From NCBI GenBank assembly GCA_001953215.1, contig CP019169.1, positions 2,108,001 through 2,172,000 of the forward strand: a DNA stretch of 64,000 nucleotides. The letters are read 5' to 3'. Position 1 is the stretch's first letter, and each line of letters begins with the position of its first letter. Below are positions 41,092 through 52,804 of this stretch, in pieces. The translations under genes and the position numbers were made by a program. Below the pieces are notes generated by a model. That model worked only from the letters and a program-made list of their open reading frames with translations, had not been told where the DNA came from and made no database searches. Source of the stretch: Betaproteobacteria bacterium GR16-43 (GTDB taxonomy: Bacteria > Pseudomonadota > Gammaproteobacteria > Burkholderiales > Usitatibacteraceae).

Positions 41092-42852
41092 ATGGGCAAA
41101 ATCGCCGTCCTCCCCGAATTGCTGGTCAACCAGATCGCCGCCGGCGAGGTGGTCGAACGCCCTGCGTCCGCGTTGAAGGAACTGCTCGAGAACAGCCTCG
41201 ATGCGGGCGCGCGCAGCATTTCGGTCGATCTCGTCGAGGGCGGCGTTCGCCGGCTTCGCGTCGCCGACGACGGCGCGGGGATTCCTCCCGAAGAGTTGCC
41301 GCTCGCCGTCGCGCGTTTCGCGACCTCGAAGATCGCTTCCCTCGAAGACCTCGAACGCGCGATCACGCTGGGGTTTCGCGGGGAGGCGCTCGCCTCCATC
41401 GGCTCGGTCTCGCGCCTCGCCATCGTGAGCCGCGTGGCCGCGCAGAAGAGTGCGTGGAAGATCGCCGTCGAAGGCGGCTCGACGACGCCGGTGGAGCCCG
41501 CGGCGCTGGCTTCGGGCACGACCGTGGACGTCGAAGAGCTCTTCTACAACACGCCCGCGCGCCGCAAGTTCCTGAAGAGCGAGGCGACCGAGTTCGCGCG
41601 CAGCGACGAAGCGTTCTCGCGCATCGCGCTCGCGCGCCCCGACGTCGCCTTCGCGCTCACGCACAACGGCCGGCGCTCCGCGCACCTGCCTCGCGAGGAG
41701 GGCCGCGCCCGCGCGGCGCGGCTCATCGGCGACGAATTCGCGACGGCCGCGGTGGAAGTGGGCGCCGAAGGTCCGCGCCTTCGCCTGCACGGGCTCGCGG
41801 CCGCGCCGGGGTTCACGCGTGCGTCGCGCGATGCGCAGTACCTTTACGTGAACGGCCGCTTCATCCGCGACAAGGTCGTGGCCCACGCGATTCGCGAAGC
41901 GTACGCGGACGTGCTGCACCACGACCGCCATCCGGCCTACGTGCTCTTCCTCGAAGTCGATCCCGCGCTGGTCGACGTGAACGTGCACCCGACGAAGAGC
42001 GAAGTGCGCTTCCGCGATTCGGGCGCGCTGCACGGCTTCGTTTTCCATGCGCTCACGCGCGCGCTGGCCCAGCCGCTCGCGGGCAACACGCCGCCGCCGC
42101 CCGTCTCGCGTCCCGTGCCCTCGTGGCCCGTCGCCGCCAACACGCAGGGTGCGCTCGCGATCGCGCAGCCGGCCGCGGCGTACGAATCCCTCTTCGCCTC
42201 CGCCGTCGCGGCCGAGCGCCAGGCGTTCGCGCCGTCTTCGTCTTCCCTGGCGCAGGTGCCCGGCGAGGCGCCCCGCCTGGGCTTCGCGCTGGCGCAGGTC
42301 CACGGCATCTTCGTCCTCGCGCAGAACTCCGAGGGCCTCGTGATCGTGGACATGCACGCCGCGCACGAACGCATCGTCTACGAGAAGCTGAAGGGCGCGC
42401 TCGATGCCGCGCAGCTGCCTTCGCAGCCGCTGCTGGTGCCCATTCCGATGCCGTGCACGGCGGAGGAATCCGAGCAGGCCGAGGCCTCGCGTGAAGCGCT
42501 CTCCAGCCTGGGGTTCGATGTCGCCGCCGCGGGCCCGCGCGAGCTGGTGGTGCGCGCCGTGCCGGCCCTGCTCTCGGACCTCGATACCGTCGCGCTGCTG
42601 CGCTCGGTGCTCGCGGAGATGAAGGAGTTCGGCGCCAGCCGTGCGCTGGTGGAGCGTCGCAACGAGTTGCTCTCCACCATGGCCTGCCACGCGGCGGTGC
42701 GCGCCAACCGGATGCTCACCGTGACCGAGATGAACGCCCTGCTGCGCGAGATGGAAGAGACGGAACGCGCGGGCAGTTGCAACCATGGGCGGCCGACGTG
42801 GGTGCAGTTCTCGATGGCGGATCTCGACAGGCTGTTCATGCGTGGGCGCTAG
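41092..42852 (+). CDS. mutL: DNA mismatch repair protein MutL
   Basis: A 586-residue protein. The GHKL ATPase head (1-330) has [37 protein letters not shown] and [15 protein letters not shown] Pro/Ala-rich linker (about 340-400) precedes the C-terminal dimerisation/endonuclease domain. The endonuclease metal motif, normally DQHA(x2)E(x4)E, appears as [12 protein letters not shown], so the glutamine is replaced by methionine. The accessory ACHAAVRA and [11 protein letters not shown] motifs are present, so nicking activity is likely but should not be assumed. It couples MutS recognition to strand cutting. It overlaps miaA by 11 bases. Confidence 0.96.
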   Translation: MGKIAVLPELLVNQIAAGEVVERPASALKELLENSLDAGARSISVDLVEGGVRRLRVADDGAGIPPEELPLAVARFATSKIASLEDLERAITLGFRGEALASIGSVSRLAIVSRVAAQKSAWKIAVEGGSTTPVEPAALASGTTVDVEELFYNTPARRKFLKSEATEFARSDEAFSRIALARPDVAFALTHNGRRSAHLPREEGRARAARLIGDEFATAAVEVGAEGPRLRLHGLAAAPGFTRASRDAQYLYVNGRFIRDKVVAHAIREAYADVLHHDRHPAYVLFLEVDPALVDVNVHPTKSEVRFRDSGALHGFVFHALTRALAQPLAGNTPPPPVSRPVPSWPVAANTQGALAIAQPAAAYESLFASAVAAERQAFAPSSSSLAQVPGEAPRLGFALAQVHGIFVLAQNSEGLVIVDMHAAHERIVYEKLKGALDAAQLPSQPLLVPIPMPCTAEESEQAEASREALSSLGFDVAAAGPRELVVRAVPALLSDLDTVALLRSVLAEMKEFGASRALVERRNELLSTMACHAAVRANRMLTVTEMNALLREMEETERAGSCNHGRPTWVQFSMADLDRLFMRGR

Positions 42853-43786
42853 GGCGGTATTCGTGCTTGGGCCGACGGCGAGCGGGAAGACGCACGTCGC
42901 GATGGCGCTGGCGGAGAAGTTTCCGGTCGAGATCGTGAGTGTCGATTCGGCGCAGGTCTATCGAGGCATGGATGTGGGCACGGCGAAGCCTTCCGCCGAT
43001 GAGCGCGCCCGAGTCCCGCATCACCTGATCGACATCGTCGAGCCGGAAGATGCGTATTCGGCAGGGCGATTTCGCGAGGATGCGCTGCGGCTCATCGGCG
43101 AGATCCACGCGCGCGGCCGCGTTCCGGTGCTGGCCGGCGGCACGATGCTCTACTTTCGCGCGCTCACGCAGGGGCTGGCCGCGTTGCCGCCGGCGCAACC
43201 CGCCTTGCGCGCCGCGCTCGATCGCCGCGCCGCGGCCGAGGGCTGGCCCGCGCTGCATGCCGAGCTGGCGCGCATCGATCCCGCGACCGCTTCACGCCTC
43301 GAGCCCACGGATGCGCAGCGCATCCAGCGCGCACTCGAGATCCATCGCGTCACGGGCCGCACGATGTCCAGCCTGCTGCGCGAGACGGCCATTCCCGTCC
43401 TCGCGTTCGATGCGCTGCGGGTGGCACTCGAGCCTTCGGACCGCGCGGTGCTGCACCGGCGCATCGCTGATCGTTTCCACGCGATGCTGGACAGCGGACT
43501 CGTCGATGAGCTCGCCGCGCTGCGAAGCAAGCACGCGCTGACGCCCGAACTGCCCTCGATGCGCTCGGTCGGCTACCGGCAGGCGTGGGAAGTGCTGGAG
43601 GGAAGGGCGCAGGCGTCGGCGCTCGCCGACAAGGGAATTGCAGCCACGCGACAACTGGCGAAACGCCAGCTCACGTGGCTGCGGTCGATGCAGGACCTGG
43701 AGCGCTACGATTGCCTGCGGCCGGACCTCGCCGCCGCGATCGTGGCGCGGGTGGAGGACTTTCTCAGTCGTCCCCGTGGTACTTGA
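42842..43786 (+). CDS. miaA: tRNA dimethylallyltransferase MiaA
   Basis: A 314-residue enzyme that adds a dimethylallyl group to A37 of tRNAs reading UNN codons. The P-loop [14 protein letters not shown] lies near residue 9, followed by [37 protein letters not shown], and [12 protein letters not shown]. The tRNA-binding part contains [12 protein letters not shown] and [14 protein letters not shown]. The GTG start at 42842 lies inside the mutL end (11-base overlap), so the genes are coupled. The 3' end overlaps convergent dodecin by 23 bases. Confidence 0.95.
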   Translation: MGARAVFVLGPTASGKTHVAMALAEKFPVEIVSVDSAQVYRGMDVGTAKPSADERARVPHHLIDIVEPEDAYSAGRFREDALRLIGEIHARGRVPVLAGGTMLYFRALTQGLAALPPAQPALRAALDRRAAAEGWPALHAELARIDPATASRLEPTDAQRIQRALEIHRVTGRTMSSLLRETAIPVLAFDALRVALEPSDRAVLHRRIADRFHAMLDSGLVDELAALRSKHALTPELPSMRSVGYRQAWEVLEGRAQASALADKGIAATRQLAKRQLTWLRSMQDLERYDCLRPDLAAAIVARVEDFLSRPRGT

Positions 43787-43991
43787 ACGAGAGCTTCATC
43801 TTCGCGCGGTAGATCAGCTTCCCGCCGTCGATCTTCACGTCGAGGGTCTCGACCTCGGCCACGCGCAGGTCGCGCAGGCTCTTCGATGCGGTCTTGATGC
43901 CGTTCTTCGCGGCGTCCGCCCAGGACTCGGTGCTGGTGCCCACGATTTCGATCAGCTTGTAAACCGCATTGACGCTTTTCTTGCTGGCCAT
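43764..43991 (-). CDS. Dodecin (flavin-binding dodecamer protein)
   Basis: A 75-residue protein. It shows the dodecin core [45 protein letters not shown] and the C-terminal strand [13 protein letters not shown]. Dodecins form hollow 12-mers that store or buffer flavins (usually FMN, riboflavin or CoA-bound forms). Length is normal. A TATAGT -10 element lies at 44028-44023 upstream, at the end of the xseA gene. It ends inside the miaA 3' end on the other strand. Confidence 0.93.
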   Translation of the reverse strand: MASKKSVNAVYKLIEIVGTSTESWADAAKNGIKTASKSLRDLRVAEVETLDVKIDGGKLIYRAKMKLSFKYHGDD

Positions 43992-44022
43992 GGCGTTTCT
44001 CCGTCGTTATGGGTGCAAGGCG

Positions 44023-44028
44023 ACTATA
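44023..44028 (-). promoter_or_regulatory. Candidate -10 element for dodecin
   Basis: TATAGT on the minus strand, 32 bases before the dodecin ATG and next to the xseA stop. No convincing -35 is seen. It suggests that dodecin can be transcribed apart from xseA. Confidence 0.35.
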
Positions 44029-44029
44029 C

Positions 44030-45238
44030 CTATTTTTCCACTTTCATCACCCGCACGCCGGCACGCCCCTTCGAGAACGTGACGTCCAGCGCGGCATCGA
44101 CCACGAGGCCCTCGCTCGTGCGGCGGATGTGCCCGTCGGCGTCGCGCACGATCGCATAGCCGCGCGCCAGGACCTGCGTCGGATCCAGGTGCGAGAGCGC
44201 CGTGCGTTGCGCCTTCACCTTCGCGGCATGCGTGGACAGGCGCGCGGCCATCGCGGTGCGCATCCGGCGCGCTTGCAGTCCGAGGGCTTCGCGTTGGCGC
44301 GCGATGCGCTCGGCGGGCGTGAGGAGGCGGCGGGCGAGGGCGTCGAGGCGCTGGGCCCGGGTCTCGACGATCCGGCGCAGGTCGCGCGCGAGGCGCCGGC
44401 GAATCTGCGCGACCTCCTCCAGCAGCGCTTCGCGGTCCGGGCTCGCGGCGGCCGCGGCCGCAGTCGGCGTCGGCGCGCGCAGGTCGGCGACGAAATCGGC
44501 GATGGTGAAATCGGTTTCGTGTCCGACTCCGCTGACGATGGGAAGGGCGGAAGCGGCAATCGCGCGCGCGACGCGTTCCTCGTTGAACGACCAGAGGTCC
44601 TCGAGGCTGCCTCCGCCACGCGCCAGGATCAGCACGTCCACTTCGCCGCGGCGGTTGGCGGTCTCGATGGCGGCGGCGATGCGCTCGGCCGAGCCTTCCC
44701 CCTGGACGGGGGCCGGGTAGAGCACGACGGGCACCATCGGCGCGCGCCGCTGCAGGGTCGTGAGCATGTCGCGCAACGCGGCGGCGGCGGGCGAGGTGAT
44801 GAGGCCGATGGCGCGCGGGAACGCCGGAAGCGGGCGCTTGCGGGCGGGATCGAACAAGCCCTCGGCACCGAGCCTCGCCTTCAACTTCTCGAAGGCTTCG
44901 TGCAGCGAGCCCAGGCCCGACTTGCGCAGTTCCTCCACCACCAACTGGTACTTGCCTCGCGGTTCGTACAGCGTCACCCGCGCGCGCGCCTCGACCTTGA
45001 GGCCGTCGACGGGACGGAAGTCGAGGAATTGCGCCCGGCCCTTGAACATCGCCGCGTCCACCGCCGCCTCGGAGTCCTTCAGGCAGAAGTACCAGTGTCC
45101 CGACGTCGCCAACTTAACGTTCGACAATTCGCCCGCCACCCAGAGGGTGTCGAATTCGCCCTCGAGCAGCTCGCGCACGCGCCGGTTCAGCTCGGAAACG
45201 CCGAGGATGGGAGCCAGCCCGGGGAGGAATTCGCTCAT
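44030..45238 (-). CDS. xseA: Exodeoxyribonuclease VII large subunit XseA
   Basis: A 402-residue nuclease subunit that degrades single-stranded DNA together with XseB (not in the window). The N-terminal OB-fold (about 8-110) has GVSELNRRVRELLEGEF and VAGELSNVKLATSGHWYFCLKD. The catalytic domain shows ILARGGGSLEDLWSFNEERVARAI and VGHETDFTIADFVADLRAPTPTAAA. A coiled-coil rich C-terminus follows, ending ARGYAIVRDADG. The ATG at 45238 starts at the conserved MSEFLPG. It is divergent from exbB across a long intergenic stretch. Confidence 0.95.
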   Translation of the reverse strand: MSEFLPGLAPILGVSELNRRVRELLEGEFDTLWVAGELSNVKLATSGHWYFCLKDSEAAVDAAMFKGRAQFLDFRPVDGLKVEARARVTLYEPRGKYQLVVEELRKSGLGSLHEAFEKLKARLGAEGLFDPARKRPLPAFPRAIGLITSPAAAALRDMLTTLQRRAPMVPVVLYPAPVQGEGSAERIAAAIETANRRGEVDVLILARGGGSLEDLWSFNEERVARAIAASALPIVSGVGHETDFTIADFVADLRAPTPTAAAAAASPDREALLEEVAQIRRRLARDLRRIVETRAQRLDALARRLLTPAERIARQREALGLQARRMRTAMAARLSTHAAKVKAQRTALSHLDPTQVLARGYAIVRDADGHIRRTSEGLVVDAALDVTFSKGRAGVRVMKVEK

Positions 45239-45729
45239 GGGAAGCGGATCGTAGTGGGGTTTCCTATCCACCGCTACAGGGGGAAAACGTCGTCATCCCC
45301 CGACAGTCGGCGCAACGCGCCGCTTGACATCGAAATAAATTTCCAAGTTGTTGATGTAACAAGGAAAACAAGTTTCGTTCAAAAATTAGGCGGAACAGAA
45401 AAAACCCTTGTGGAAGGGCCACTTGGACATCGAGCCCGGAAGCCGCCCACAGGCTTATCCACAGGCTCTGTGGGTAAAGTCCTACGCGCCTCGTACGCAT
45501 CCACGCGCCCCACTCGGAGAAGCGCTTCGAATCGAGAAGCGGTGCGGCTTCGCGGGTGGAATCGGGCCGGAAACCGCGCCGGTGCTCGATTCGCGGCGGG
45601 TCGCCGGCCCGCGACCTCAAGTGATTTCTCAACGCGTTTGTGTCGGCGCGCACGCTGCCGCACAAACTATTGTGGAAAGATCGCCCGCAAGCTAAAGTTC
45701 GAACGGTTTTTTCGCAGGAGCTTCATCGC
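45239..45729. other. 491-bp intergenic stretch: AT-rich patch and DnaA-box-like sites
   Basis: No gene is supported. It holds a strongly AT-rich patch (about 45324-45405, opening with a perfect TTGACA at 45324). A perfect DnaA box TTATCCACA lies at 45455-45463, and an inverted near-match TGTGGGTAA at 45469-45477. Weaker TTGTGGAA sites occur near 45409 and 45670. The CCCACAG/CTGTGGG stem (about 45447-45474) encloses the perfect box. AGGAG for exbB is at 45716-45720. Confidence 0.6.
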
Positions 45730-46341
45730 GTGTTGTCCATCATCGAAGCGGCCGGCTGGCCGATCTGGTTCATCCTCCTCGCCTCCGTCGTCGCCCTCGC
45801 CATCATCGGCGAGCGCTTCTGGTCGTTGCGCTCGTCGGTCGTCGCACCGCGCAACATCCTTCCCGAGGTGGTCCAGGAATATCGCTCGCGCGGCGTGTCG
45901 CAGGAGCTCATCAACCGCCTCCAGTCCGGCCCGCTGATCGGCCGCGTCTTCGCGGCGGCGCTGGTGAACGACAAGAGCTCGCGCGAAGTGCTGAAGGACG
46001 CGGTGCAGGACGCGGGACGCGCCGTCACCATCGAGCTCGAGCGCTTCCTCAACACGCTGGGCACCATCTCCACCGTCTCCACCCTGATGGGCCTCTTCGG
46101 CACCATCGTGGGCATGATCGAGATCTTCGGTTCGCAGAACCCCGTGTCGGGCGGCAACCCGGCCGCGCTCGCGCACGGCATCTCGGTGGCGCTCTACAAC
46201 ACGCTCTTCGGCATCGGCGTGGCCATCCCGGCGGTGATCTTCTACCGCCACTTCCGCCACAAGGTCGACACGCTGGTGGTCGAGATGGAAAGCCAGGCGA
46301 TCAAGCTGGTCGAGATCGTCCACGGCGAACGCCGGGCATGA
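45730..46341 (+). CDS. exbB: MotA/TolQ/ExbB proton channel family protein
   Basis: A 203-residue inner-membrane protein with three transmembrane segments (about 8-28, 108-130 and 150-172). The family core is LNTLGTISTVSTLMGLFGTIVGMIEIF and the later ALYNTLFGIGVAIPAVIFYRHF. With ExbD it forms the proton-driven motor that powers TonB or TolA. GTG 45730 is chosen for its AGGAG upstream; a GTG 90 bases earlier would add a basic leader with no family match. The stop overlaps the exbD ATG by 4 bases. No tonB is adjacent. Confidence 0.92.
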   Translation: MLSIIEAAGWPIWFILLASVVALAIIGERFWSLRSSVVAPRNILPEVVQEYRSRGVSQELINRLQSGPLIGRVFAAALVNDKSSREVLKDAVQDAGRAVTIELERFLNTLGTISTVSTLMGLFGTIVGMIEIFGSQNPVSGGNPAALAHGISVALYNTLFGIGVAIPAVIFYRHFRHKVDTLVVEMESQAIKLVEIVHGERRA

Positions 46342-46751
46342 ACTTCGGGCGGGGCCGCGCGCGCGAAGAGCCGGAGATCAACCTGATCCCGCTGATCGAC
46401 ATCCTCATCGTGGTGTTGATCTTCCTGTTCCTCACCACGACGTACAGCCGCTTCGCCGAACTGCAGATCAACCTGCCGGAAGCGTCCGCGGGCAAGGCGG
46501 CCGAGGGGCCCGAGATCCTCAACGTCGCGGTCGACGCGCAGGGCCGCTACGCGATCAACGGCGCCGCCACGCCCTTCGGCGGACCGCCCGCGTTCTCGCA
46601 GAAGCTGAAGGATGCCGCCAAGGGCCGCAAGGATCCGGTCATCGCCATCAGTGCCGACGCCAATGCCACGCACCAGGCGGTGGTGAACGTGATGGAGAGC
46701 GCGCGGCTCGCAGGCTTCAACCACATCTCCTTCACCACGCAGCAGCGCTGA
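46338..46751 (+). CDS. exbD: Biopolymer transport protein ExbD/TolR
   Basis: A 137-residue protein with one N-terminal transmembrane helix (about 18-40). It carries the motif EINLIPLIDILIVVLIFLFLTT, which includes the proton-carrying aspartate, and a periplasmic domain. The periplasmic part shows the ExbD pattern VAVDAQGRYAING and DANATHQAVVNVMESARLAGFNHISF. It works with ExbB in energy transfer to the outer membrane. It overlaps exbB by 4 bases and is followed at once by lpxK, the usual betaproteobacterial order. Confidence 0.93.
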   Translation: MNFGRGRAREEPEINLIPLIDILIVVLIFLFLTTTYSRFAELQINLPEASAGKAAEGPEILNVAVDAQGRYAINGAATPFGGPPAFSQKLKDAAKGRKDPVIAISADANATHQAVVNVMESARLAGFNHISFTTQQR

Positions 46752-46752
46752 C

Positions 46753-47764
46753 GTGGGCGCGTGGTTCGAGCGCGAATGGCAGCGCCTCGGGGGCGGGGCG
46801 CTCCTCTTCCTTCCCCTGGCCCTCGCCTTCCGGCTCCTGACCACGCTGCGCCGCGCGGCCTATCGCGCGGGCCTCTTCAAGCCCTGGCGCGCCAAGGTGC
46901 CGGTGATCGTCGTGGGCAACATCACCGTGGGCGGCACGGGCAAGACGCCCGTCACCATCGCCATCGTCGAGTTGCTGAAGGAACGCGGCTACACGCCCGG
47001 CGTCGTCTCGCGCGGCTACGGCAGCGTGCCCTCGACGGAGCACGACCCCTCGGGCGTGGTCCGCGTGTTCCCGGAGCGTGCCACGCCGGAGCACTTCGGC
47101 GACGAGCCGGTGCTGATCGCGCGGCGTTGCGAGGTGCCGGTGTTCATCTCGCCCGATCGGCCGGCCGCGGTGCGCGCGCTCCTGCAGACGGTGCCGGAGG
47201 TCGACGTCGTGGTGAGCGACGACGGCCTGCAGCACTACGCGCTCGCGCGCGACGTGGAGATCGCCGTCGTCGATGGCGAGCGCCTCTTCGGCAATGGGTT
47301 GCCGCTGCCTTCCGGGCCGTTGCGCGAGCCGGTCTCGCGCCTGCGCGACGTGGATGCGGTCATCGTGAACGGCGGCAATTCGGATCGCGTGCCCTCGGAG
47401 CGGCAGTTCGCGATGCAGCTGGGCGGCGAGACGTTCGTGCACCTGGCCGATCGCGAGCAGCGCACGCCCCGCGAGTTCGCGACGATGGCGCAGGGCGCTT
47501 CGGTGGTGGCGATCGCGGGCATCGCCCATCCCGAGCGTTTTTTCTCGCACCTGGAGCGCCTGGGCGTGCGGGCTCGTGGCCGCGCATTCCCGGACCACCA
47601 CCTCTATCGCGCGGGCGACCTCAAGCTTGCCGACGCGCAGCTCGTCGTCATGACCGAAAAGGATGCCGTAAAATGCGCGGCATTCGCCGACACCCGGCAA
47701 TGGTTCCTGCGCGTCTCGGCGGTGCTGCCGCCCGAGTTCGAATCCTTCCTCCTCGATCGCCTCC

Positions 47765-47784
<20 letters not shown>
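46753..47784 (+). CDS. lpxK: Tetraacyldisaccharide 4'-kinase LpxK
   Basis: A 343-residue membrane-associated kinase that phosphorylates the 4' position in lipid A synthesis. An N-terminal membrane helix ([21 protein letters not shown]) is followed by the P-loop [19 protein letters not shown] near residue 55. The conserved [32 protein letters not shown] and [16 protein letters not shown] follow. The GTG start directly follows exbD. The 3' end overlaps the Trm112-like gene by 20 bases. Confidence 0.95.
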
Positions 47785-49421
<1,637 letters not shown>

Positions 49422-49425
49422 GGCC

Positions 49426-50685
49426 ATGCCGCGCAACGCCTTCTACGCGCAGTCGGGCGGCGTCACCGCCGTGATCAACGCGAGCGCCGCCGGGGTCATC
49501 GAGACCGCGCGCAAGCACAGGAAGCACATCGGCAAGGTCTACGCGGGCCGCCACGGCATCCTGGGCGCCCTGACCGAGGAACTCATCGACACCGGCAAGG
49601 AATCGCCCGCCGCGATTCGCGCGTTGAAGAACACGCCGGGCGGCGCCTTCGGCTCGGCGCGCTACAAGCTGAAGAGCATCGAGAAGAACCGCCGGGAGTA
49701 CGAGCGCCTGGTGGAAGTCTTCAAGGCGCACGACATCGGCTACTTCTTCCTCAACGGCGGCAACGATTCGGCCGACACCTGCCTCAAGGTCTCGCAGATC
49801 TCGCAGGCGCTGGGCTACCCGCTCACCGCCGTGCACGTGCCCAAGACCGTGGACAACGACCTCCCCATCACCGATTGCTGCCCGGGCTTCGGCTCGGTCG
49901 CGAAGTATGTCGCGGTGAGCATGATGGAGGCCGGCCTCGACGTGGAGTCGATGGCGAAGACCTCCACCAAGGTCTTCATCATGGAGGTGATGGGCCGCCA
50001 CGCGGGGTGGATCACCGCCGCGATGGGCCTCGCGCAGACGAAGCCCGGCATCGCGCCCCACCTGCTCCTGTTCCCCGAGATCCCCTTCGACGAGGAAGCG
50101 TTCCTCGCCGCGGTGAAGAAGAACGTCGAGCAATACGGCTATTGCGCCGTCGGGGTCTCCGAAGGCGTGCACGACAAGGACGGCAAGTTCCTCGCGGAGT
50201 CGGGGCTGAAGGATGCCTTCGGGCACTCGCAGCTGGGTGGCGTAGCCCCGCGCATCGCCGAACTCGTGCGCGGCAAGCTGGGCCTGAAGCACCACTGGGC
50301 CGTGGCGGACTACCTGCAAAGGGCCGCGCGCCACATCGCTTCGAAGACCGACCTGGACCAGGCCTACGCCTGCGGCAAGGCCGCGGTCGAGTTCGCCGTG
50401 AAGGGCCATTCGGGCGTGATGCCCACCATCGTCCGCACGTCGAGCAAGCCCTATCGCTGGAAGATCGGCATGGCGCCGTTGACCGAGATCGCGAACGTCG
50501 AGAAGAAGATGCCGCGCGACTTCATCACGCCGGACGGATTCCACATCACCGCGAAATGCCGCGCGTACCTCGCGCCGCTGATCGCGGGCGAAGCGTACCC
50601 GCCGTACGAAGGCGGGCTCCCCAAATATGCGCGACTGAAGAACGTCGCCGTGAAAAAGAAGACGAAGACCGACTTCGCCCTCTAG
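49426..50685 (+). CDS. pfp: Pyrophosphate-dependent 6-phosphofructokinase
   Basis: A 419-residue glycolytic/gluconeogenic enzyme that reversibly phosphorylates fructose 6-phosphate with pyrophosphate. The PPi-type residues are visible: PKTVDNDLPITD carries lysine where ATP enzymes have glycine, and GGNDSADT carries aspartate after N where ATP enzymes have glycine. The usual first Asp of GGDDS is replaced by Asn here. Other motifs are the start YAQSGGVTAVINASAAGV, MGRHAGWITAA and EGVHDKDGKF. It starts 4 bases after adk and is followed 40 bases later by the H+-pyrophosphatase, so PPi production, use and energy storage are grouped. Confidence 0.93.
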   Translation: MPRNAFYAQSGGVTAVINASAAGVIETARKHRKHIGKVYAGRHGILGALTEELIDTGKESPAAIRALKNTPGGAFGSARYKLKSIEKNRREYERLVEVFKAHDIGYFFLNGGNDSADTCLKVSQISQALGYPLTAVHVPKTVDNDLPITDCCPGFGSVAKYVAVSMMEAGLDVESMAKTSTKVFIMEVMGRHAGWITAAMGLAQTKPGIAPHLLLFPEIPFDEEAFLAAVKKNVEQYGYCAVGVSEGVHDKDGKFLAESGLKDAFGHSQLGGVAPRIAELVRGKLGLKHHWAVADYLQRAARHIASKTDLDQAYACGKAAVEFAVKGHSGVMPTIVRTSSKPYRWKIGMAPLTEIANVEKKMPRDFITPDGFHITAKCRAYLAPLIAGEAYPPYEGGLPKYARLKNVAVKKKTKTDFAL

Positions 50686-50725
50686 GCCTCTCTAACACCC
50701 GTATCCAAAAATCAGGAGAAGCACC

Positions 50726-52804
50726 ATGTTGCAGAACGCACTCTTCCTCGCGCTCGCCTGCGGCGTCATCGCGCTCGCCTACGGCGCCTGGACCGCCAAG
50801 TGGATCCTCTCGCAACCGGACGGCAACGACCGCATGCGCGAGATCGCCGCGGCCATCCAGACCGGCGCGAAGGCGTACCTGAATCGCCAGTACACGACGA
50901 TCGGCATCGTCGGCGCCGTCCTCTTCCTCGTGATCGGCTTCGTGCCGGGCCTGGGATGGATGACGGCCCTGGGCTTCGCCATCGGCGCCATCGCTTCCGG
51001 CGCCGCGGGCTACATCGGCATGAACGTGTCGGTGCGGTCCAACGTGCGCACGGCGGAAGCCGCGCGCCGCGGCATCGGCCCCGCGCTCGACATCGCGTTC
51101 AAGGGCGGCGCCGTCACGGGCCTGCTCGTGGTGGGCCTGGGCCTGCTCGCGGTGACGGGGTTCTACATGCTGCTGCAAAGCGGCGCCCCGGCCGGTGCCA
51201 AGCTGAACGACATCGTGAAGCCGCTCATCGGCCTCGCGTTCGGCTCCTCGCTGATCTCGATCTTCGCGCGCCTCGGCGGCGGCATCTTCACCAAGGGTGC
51301 GGACGTCGGTGCCGACCTCGTGGGCAAAGTGGAAGCCGGCATCCCCGAGGATGACCCGCGCAACCCCGCGGTGATCGCGGACAACGTGGGCGACAACGTG
51401 GGCGACTGCGCCGGCATGGCCGCGGACCTCTTCGAGACCTACGCCGTCACGATCATCGCCACGATGGTGCTGGGCGCGCTGCTGCTCGGCAGTTCCGCCG
51501 TCGCGGGCAACGCGGTGGTCTATCCGCTGGCGCTGGGCGCGGTCTCGATCGTCGCCTCGATCATCGGCTGCTACTTCGTGAAGACGAGCGAGGGCGGCAA
51601 GATCATGAACGCGCTCTACCGCGGCCTCGCGGTCGCGGCCATCCTCTCGCTCGTCGCGTTCTACTTCGTGACCGGCTGGCTGATGGGCGACGTGGCGAAG
51701 GTGAACCCGCTGCTCACCGTGAACGCGCTCTTCGGCGCGTGCGTGGTCGGCATCGTGCTCACCGCGCTGATGGTGATCATCACCGAGTACTACACGGGCA
51801 CGGACTACGCGCCGGTGAAGCACGTGGCGGAAGCCTCGACCAAGGGCCACGCGACGAACATCATCGCGGGCATCGGCGTTTCGATGCGCTCCACCGCCTG
51901 GCCGGTCCTCTCGGTCTGCGTGGCGATCTGGGCGGCGTACTCGCTCGCGGGCCTCTACGGCATCGCGATCGCGGCGACTTCCATGCTCTCGATGGCCGGC
52001 ATCGTCGTGGCCCTCGACGCGTATGGCCCGATCACGGACAACGCCGGTGGCATCGCCGAGATGGCGGAGCTGCCGAAGGAAGTGCGCGCCGTGACCGATC
52101 CGCTGGATGCCGTGGGCAACACGACCAAGGCCGTGACCAAGGGCTATGCCATCGGTTCGGCGGGCCTCGCGGCCCTCGTGCTGTTCGCGGACTACACGCA
52201 CAAGCTGGAAGAAGCCGGGCGCCACATCTCGTTCGACCTCTCGAACCCCGCGGTCATCATCGGCCTCTTCGCCGGTGGCCTGATCCCGTACCTGTTCGGC
52301 GCCATGGCGATGGAAGCCGTCGGCCGCTGCGCGGGCTCGGTGGTCGATGAAGTGCGCCGCCAGTTCAAGGAGATCCCGGGGATCATGGACGGCACGGGCA
52401 AGCCGGACTACTCCCGCGCCGTGGACATGCTCACCAAGGGCGCGATCAAGGAAATGATGATCCCGTCGCTGCTCCCGGTGCTCTCGCCGATCGTCGTGGC
52501 ACTCCTGGTGGGCGCGGTGATGGGCAAGGACGCAGGCGTGCAGGCGCTGGGCGGCATGCTCATGGGCACGATCGTGACGGGCCTCTTCGTCGCCATCTCG
52601 ATGTGCACGGGCGGCGGCGCGTGGGACAACGCCAAGAAGTACATCGAAGACGGCCACCACGGCGGCAAGGGCAGCGATGCCCACAAGGCCGCGGTGACGG
52701 GCGATACGGTGGGCGATCCCTACAAGGACACCGCCGGTCCGGCCGTGAACCCGCTGATCAAGATCATCAATATCGTGGCACTGCTGATCGTCCCGCTGCT
52801 GTAA
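50726..52804 (+). CDS. hppA: K+-independent H+-translocating pyrophosphatase
   Basis: A 692-residue membrane pump with about 16 transmembrane helices, using pyrophosphate to move protons. Catalytic motifs are [39 protein letters not shown] and the C-terminal [13 protein letters not shown] with [16 protein letters not shown]. The segment [19 protein letters not shown] has lysine at the position that is alanine in K+-dependent enzymes, plus the following threonine. That marks the K+-independent subclass. GGAGAAG RBS precedes the ATG. A hairpin terminator follows. Confidence 0.96.
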   Translation: MLQNALFLALACGVIALAYGAWTAKWILSQPDGNDRMREIAAAIQTGAKAYLNRQYTTIGIVGAVLFLVIGFVPGLGWMTALGFAIGAIASGAAGYIGMNVSVRSNVRTAEAARRGIGPALDIAFKGGAVTGLLVVGLGLLAVTGFYMLLQSGAPAGAKLNDIVKPLIGLAFGSSLISIFARLGGGIFTKGADVGADLVGKVEAGIPEDDPRNPAVIADNVGDNVGDCAGMAADLFETYAVTIIATMVLGALLLGSSAVAGNAVVYPLALGAVSIVASIIGCYFVKTSEGGKIMNALYRGLAVAAILSLVAFYFVTGWLMGDVAKVNPLLTVNALFGACVVGIVLTALMVIITEYYTGTDYAPVKHVAEASTKGHATNIIAGIGVSMRSTAWPVLSVCVAIWAAYSLAGLYGIAIAATSMLSMAGIVVALDAYGPITDNAGGIAEMAELPKEVRAVTDPLDAVGNTTKAVTKGYAIGSAGLAALVLFADYTHKLEEAGRHISFDLSNPAVIIGLFAGGLIPYLFGAMAMEAVGRCAGSVVDEVRRQFKEIPGIMDGTGKPDYSRAVDMLTKGAIKEMMIPSLLPVLSPIVVALLVGAVMGKDAGVQALGGMLMGTIVTGLFVAISMCTGGGAWDNAKKYIEDGHHGGKGSDAHKAAVTGDTVGDPYKDTAGPAVNPLIKIINIVALLIVPLL

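Noticed and set aside
45264-45665. 133-codon frame in the xseA-exbB gap
   Set aside because: It has no ribosome binding site, mixed composition, and crosses the AT-rich patch and DnaA-like boxes; it is better explained as non-coding.
45239-45729. Chromosome origin
   Set aside because: DnaA-like boxes and an AT-rich patch are present but dnaA, dnaN, rpmH or parAB are not nearby, so it is kept only as a finding.
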